This document shows positions 6,808 to 7,471 of a DNA stretch of 7,471 bases, one piece after another; position 1 is the first letter of the stretch; each line of letters starts with the position of its first letter. The notes under the pieces are model-generated. The model made no database searches. It was not told the DNA's origin and saw nothing but the letters and a program-made list of their open reading frames with translations. This DNA is from Tagaea sp. (GTDB lineage Bacteria; Pseudomonadota; Alphaproteobacteria; CACIAM-22H2): contig JAMNXK010000088.1 of assembly GCA_023653245.1 (NCBI GenBank), positions 1-7,471 of the forward strand. Reading direction: 5' to 3'. A program made the translations under genes and the position numbers.

Positions 6808-7259
6808 GCGCGCGGCCCTTGGCCGTAAGGATCGGGATGGACCTTCTCCATCATCCGCTCCGGATGCGCGAGCGCGTCGAATCCGAATTGCCGGTAGAGC
6901 CCATGCGCGTCCGACGTGACCAGCATCCAGCGCCGGAAGCCTTGCAGCCCGGGATGGGCGAAGATCTCGCCCATCAGGAACTTCGACAGGCCCATGCCGC
7001 GATGGGCGGGATCGACGAACACGTCGCCGACATAGCCGATCGTGGCGCCGTCGGTGGTCACGCGCGCGAAGGCGATCTGCGCGCCCGCGGAACCGAAGAC
7101 TCCGAAAGGCCGCGATCCCGCAAGCGCGCGTTCGAACGTCTCGCGCGGGATTCCCTTGGACCAATAGGACTCTTGCGAGATCCAGCGATAGACCAAATCC
7201 CGATCGATCCGCGCGCGATCGTCGTCGAATTCGAGGCCGTCTTCGCGGACGCGCTTCAC
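6804..7259 (-). CDS. GNAT family N-acetyltransferase, GTG start
   Basis: This acetyl-CoA-dependent acyltransferase has 151 residues and a complete GNAT domain. The N-terminal part has VYRWISQESYWSKGIPRE (23-40). Motif A is GDVFVDPAHRGMGLSKFLM (78-96), with the HRGMGLS phosphate-binding loop. Motif B has LVTSDAHGLYRQFGF (113-127), with Tyr122 a plausible general acid. It belongs to a common group of bacterial acetyltransferases with no firm substrate. The chosen start is GTG at 7259: it overlaps the PhzF stop as GTGA (7256-7259), has AAGGTG five bases upstream (7265-7270), and gives an N-terminus MKRVRED that matches a typical domain. A longer ATG start at 7337 would add 26 Gly/Arg/His-rich residues from the PhzF gene in another frame and is not credible. 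Its stop overlaps the LysE start, so translation of the two is probably coupled. Confidence 0.93.
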   Translation of the reverse strand: MKRVREDGLEFDDDRARIDRDLVYRWISQESYWSKGIPRETFERALAGSRPFGVFGSAGAQIAFARVTTDGATIGYVGDVFVDPAHRGMGLSKFLMGEIFAHPGLQGFRRWMLVTSDAHGLYRQFGFDALAHPERMMEKVHPDPYGQGPRA

Positions 7260-7471
7260 ATCGGCACCTTGATCGTGCCGGTCATGAAAAGCTTGGCCGT
7301 GCCCGCGAAGGCCACCCGATCCCCGCGATCCTCGCAATGCAGCGTGCCGCCGCGCTTGGACACTTGGCGCGCGAGCAGCTTCTTCTTGCCGAGTCTGGCG
7401 GCCCAGAACGGGATCAGCGTCGAATGGGCCGAACCGGTCACCGGATCCTCGTCGATGCCGTATTTCGGCGC
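7256..7471 (-). CDS. PhzF family isomerase/epimerase-like protein, C-terminal 71 residues (rest outside window)
   Basis: The frame is open to the right edge (visible residues begin APKYGIDEDP), so the N-terminal roughly three quarters of a normal 270-300 residue protein is missing. The signature GIDEDPVTGSAHSTLIPFWA, followed by LGKKKLLARQVSKRGGTLHCE, is typical of the PhzF C-terminal half. A closing strand GDRVAFAGTAKLFMTGTI follows. PhzF in phenazine makers isomerises trans-2,3-dihydro-3-hydroxyanthranilate, but most family members occur in non-phenazine organisms and have no known substrate; nothing here indicates phenazine synthesis. The fold is related to diaminopimelate epimerase. The catalytic Glu near the N-terminus cannot be checked. 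Its TGA overlaps the GTG of the next gene, suggesting coupled translation. Confidence 0.92.
   Translation of the reverse strand, partial: APKYGIDEDPVTGSAHSTLIPFWAARLGKKKLLARQVSKRGGTLHCEDRGDRVAFAGTAKLFMTGTIKVPM
7262..7280 (-). promoter_or_regulatory. Ribosome binding site and small hairpin before the GTG-start GNAT gene
   Basis: On the minus strand AAGGTG (7265-7270) precedes the GTG start by five bases and supports that start. It overlaps a 6-pair inverted repeat, CGGCAC/GTGCCG (7275-7280 and 7262-7267) with a 7-base loop, so part of the site is in a stem and part in the loop. The region also codes for the end of PhzF, so the repeat may be a coincidence of codon use. Confidence 0.4.

Noticed and set aside
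7256..7471. Phenazine biosynthesis locus
   Set aside because: Only a PhzF-family fragment is present, and the family is widespread outside phenazine makers; no other phz gene is visible.

Overview
This is a gene-dense, very GC-rich window with almost no intergenic DNA. It reads as ordinary chromosome of a free-living alphaproteobacterium. The evidence is the codon bias, the PleC/DivJ-like histidine kinase core, the soluble PAS chemoreceptor, and the closeness of the proteins to families common in Rhodospirillales and Rhizobiales. The order is an inference; the phylum-level placement is fairly safe. I see no tRNA, rRNA, CRISPR array, insertion sequence, phage gene or obvious composition break.

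Layout: positions 1-2782 are on the plus strand. First comes the 3' part of a PAS-type methyl-accepting chemotaxis protein (cut by the window edge), then, 19 bases later, a complete membrane-bound histidine kinase with a periplasmic sensor region. Positions 2779-7471 are eight genes, all on the minus strand. In transcription order from the right edge they are: PhzF-family isomerase (C-terminal part only), GNAT acetyltransferase, LysE/RhtB-type exporter, HTH-O6-alkylguanine-DNA alkyltransferase fusion, tartrate/D-malate dehydrogenase, MaoC-type hydratase, a second GNAT acetyltransferase (SSAT-like), and a small predicted secreted protein of unknown function. The two blocks meet tail to tail, with both stop codons packed into one TTAA.

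The minus-strand genes are packed like an operon. Four junctions are 4-base stop/start overlaps (GTGA or ATGA), one gap is 9 bases, and the only larger gaps are 47 bases (before the alkyltransferase) and 36 bases (before the dehydrogenase). This suggests tightly coupled groups: phzF-GNAT-LysE; the alkyltransferase; and dehydrogenase-MaoC-GNAT-secreted protein. The first group looks like small-molecule modification plus export, and the second large group looks like hydroxy-acid/acyl-CoA metabolism. The substrates cannot be read from the sequence.

I found no strong case for an undescribed system. The points most worth checking are a hairpin that buries the dehydrogenase ribosome binding site, the phzF-GNAT-LysE cassette, the dehydrogenase-MaoC pair, and an Ada-like protein that has lost the methyl-sensing N-domain.
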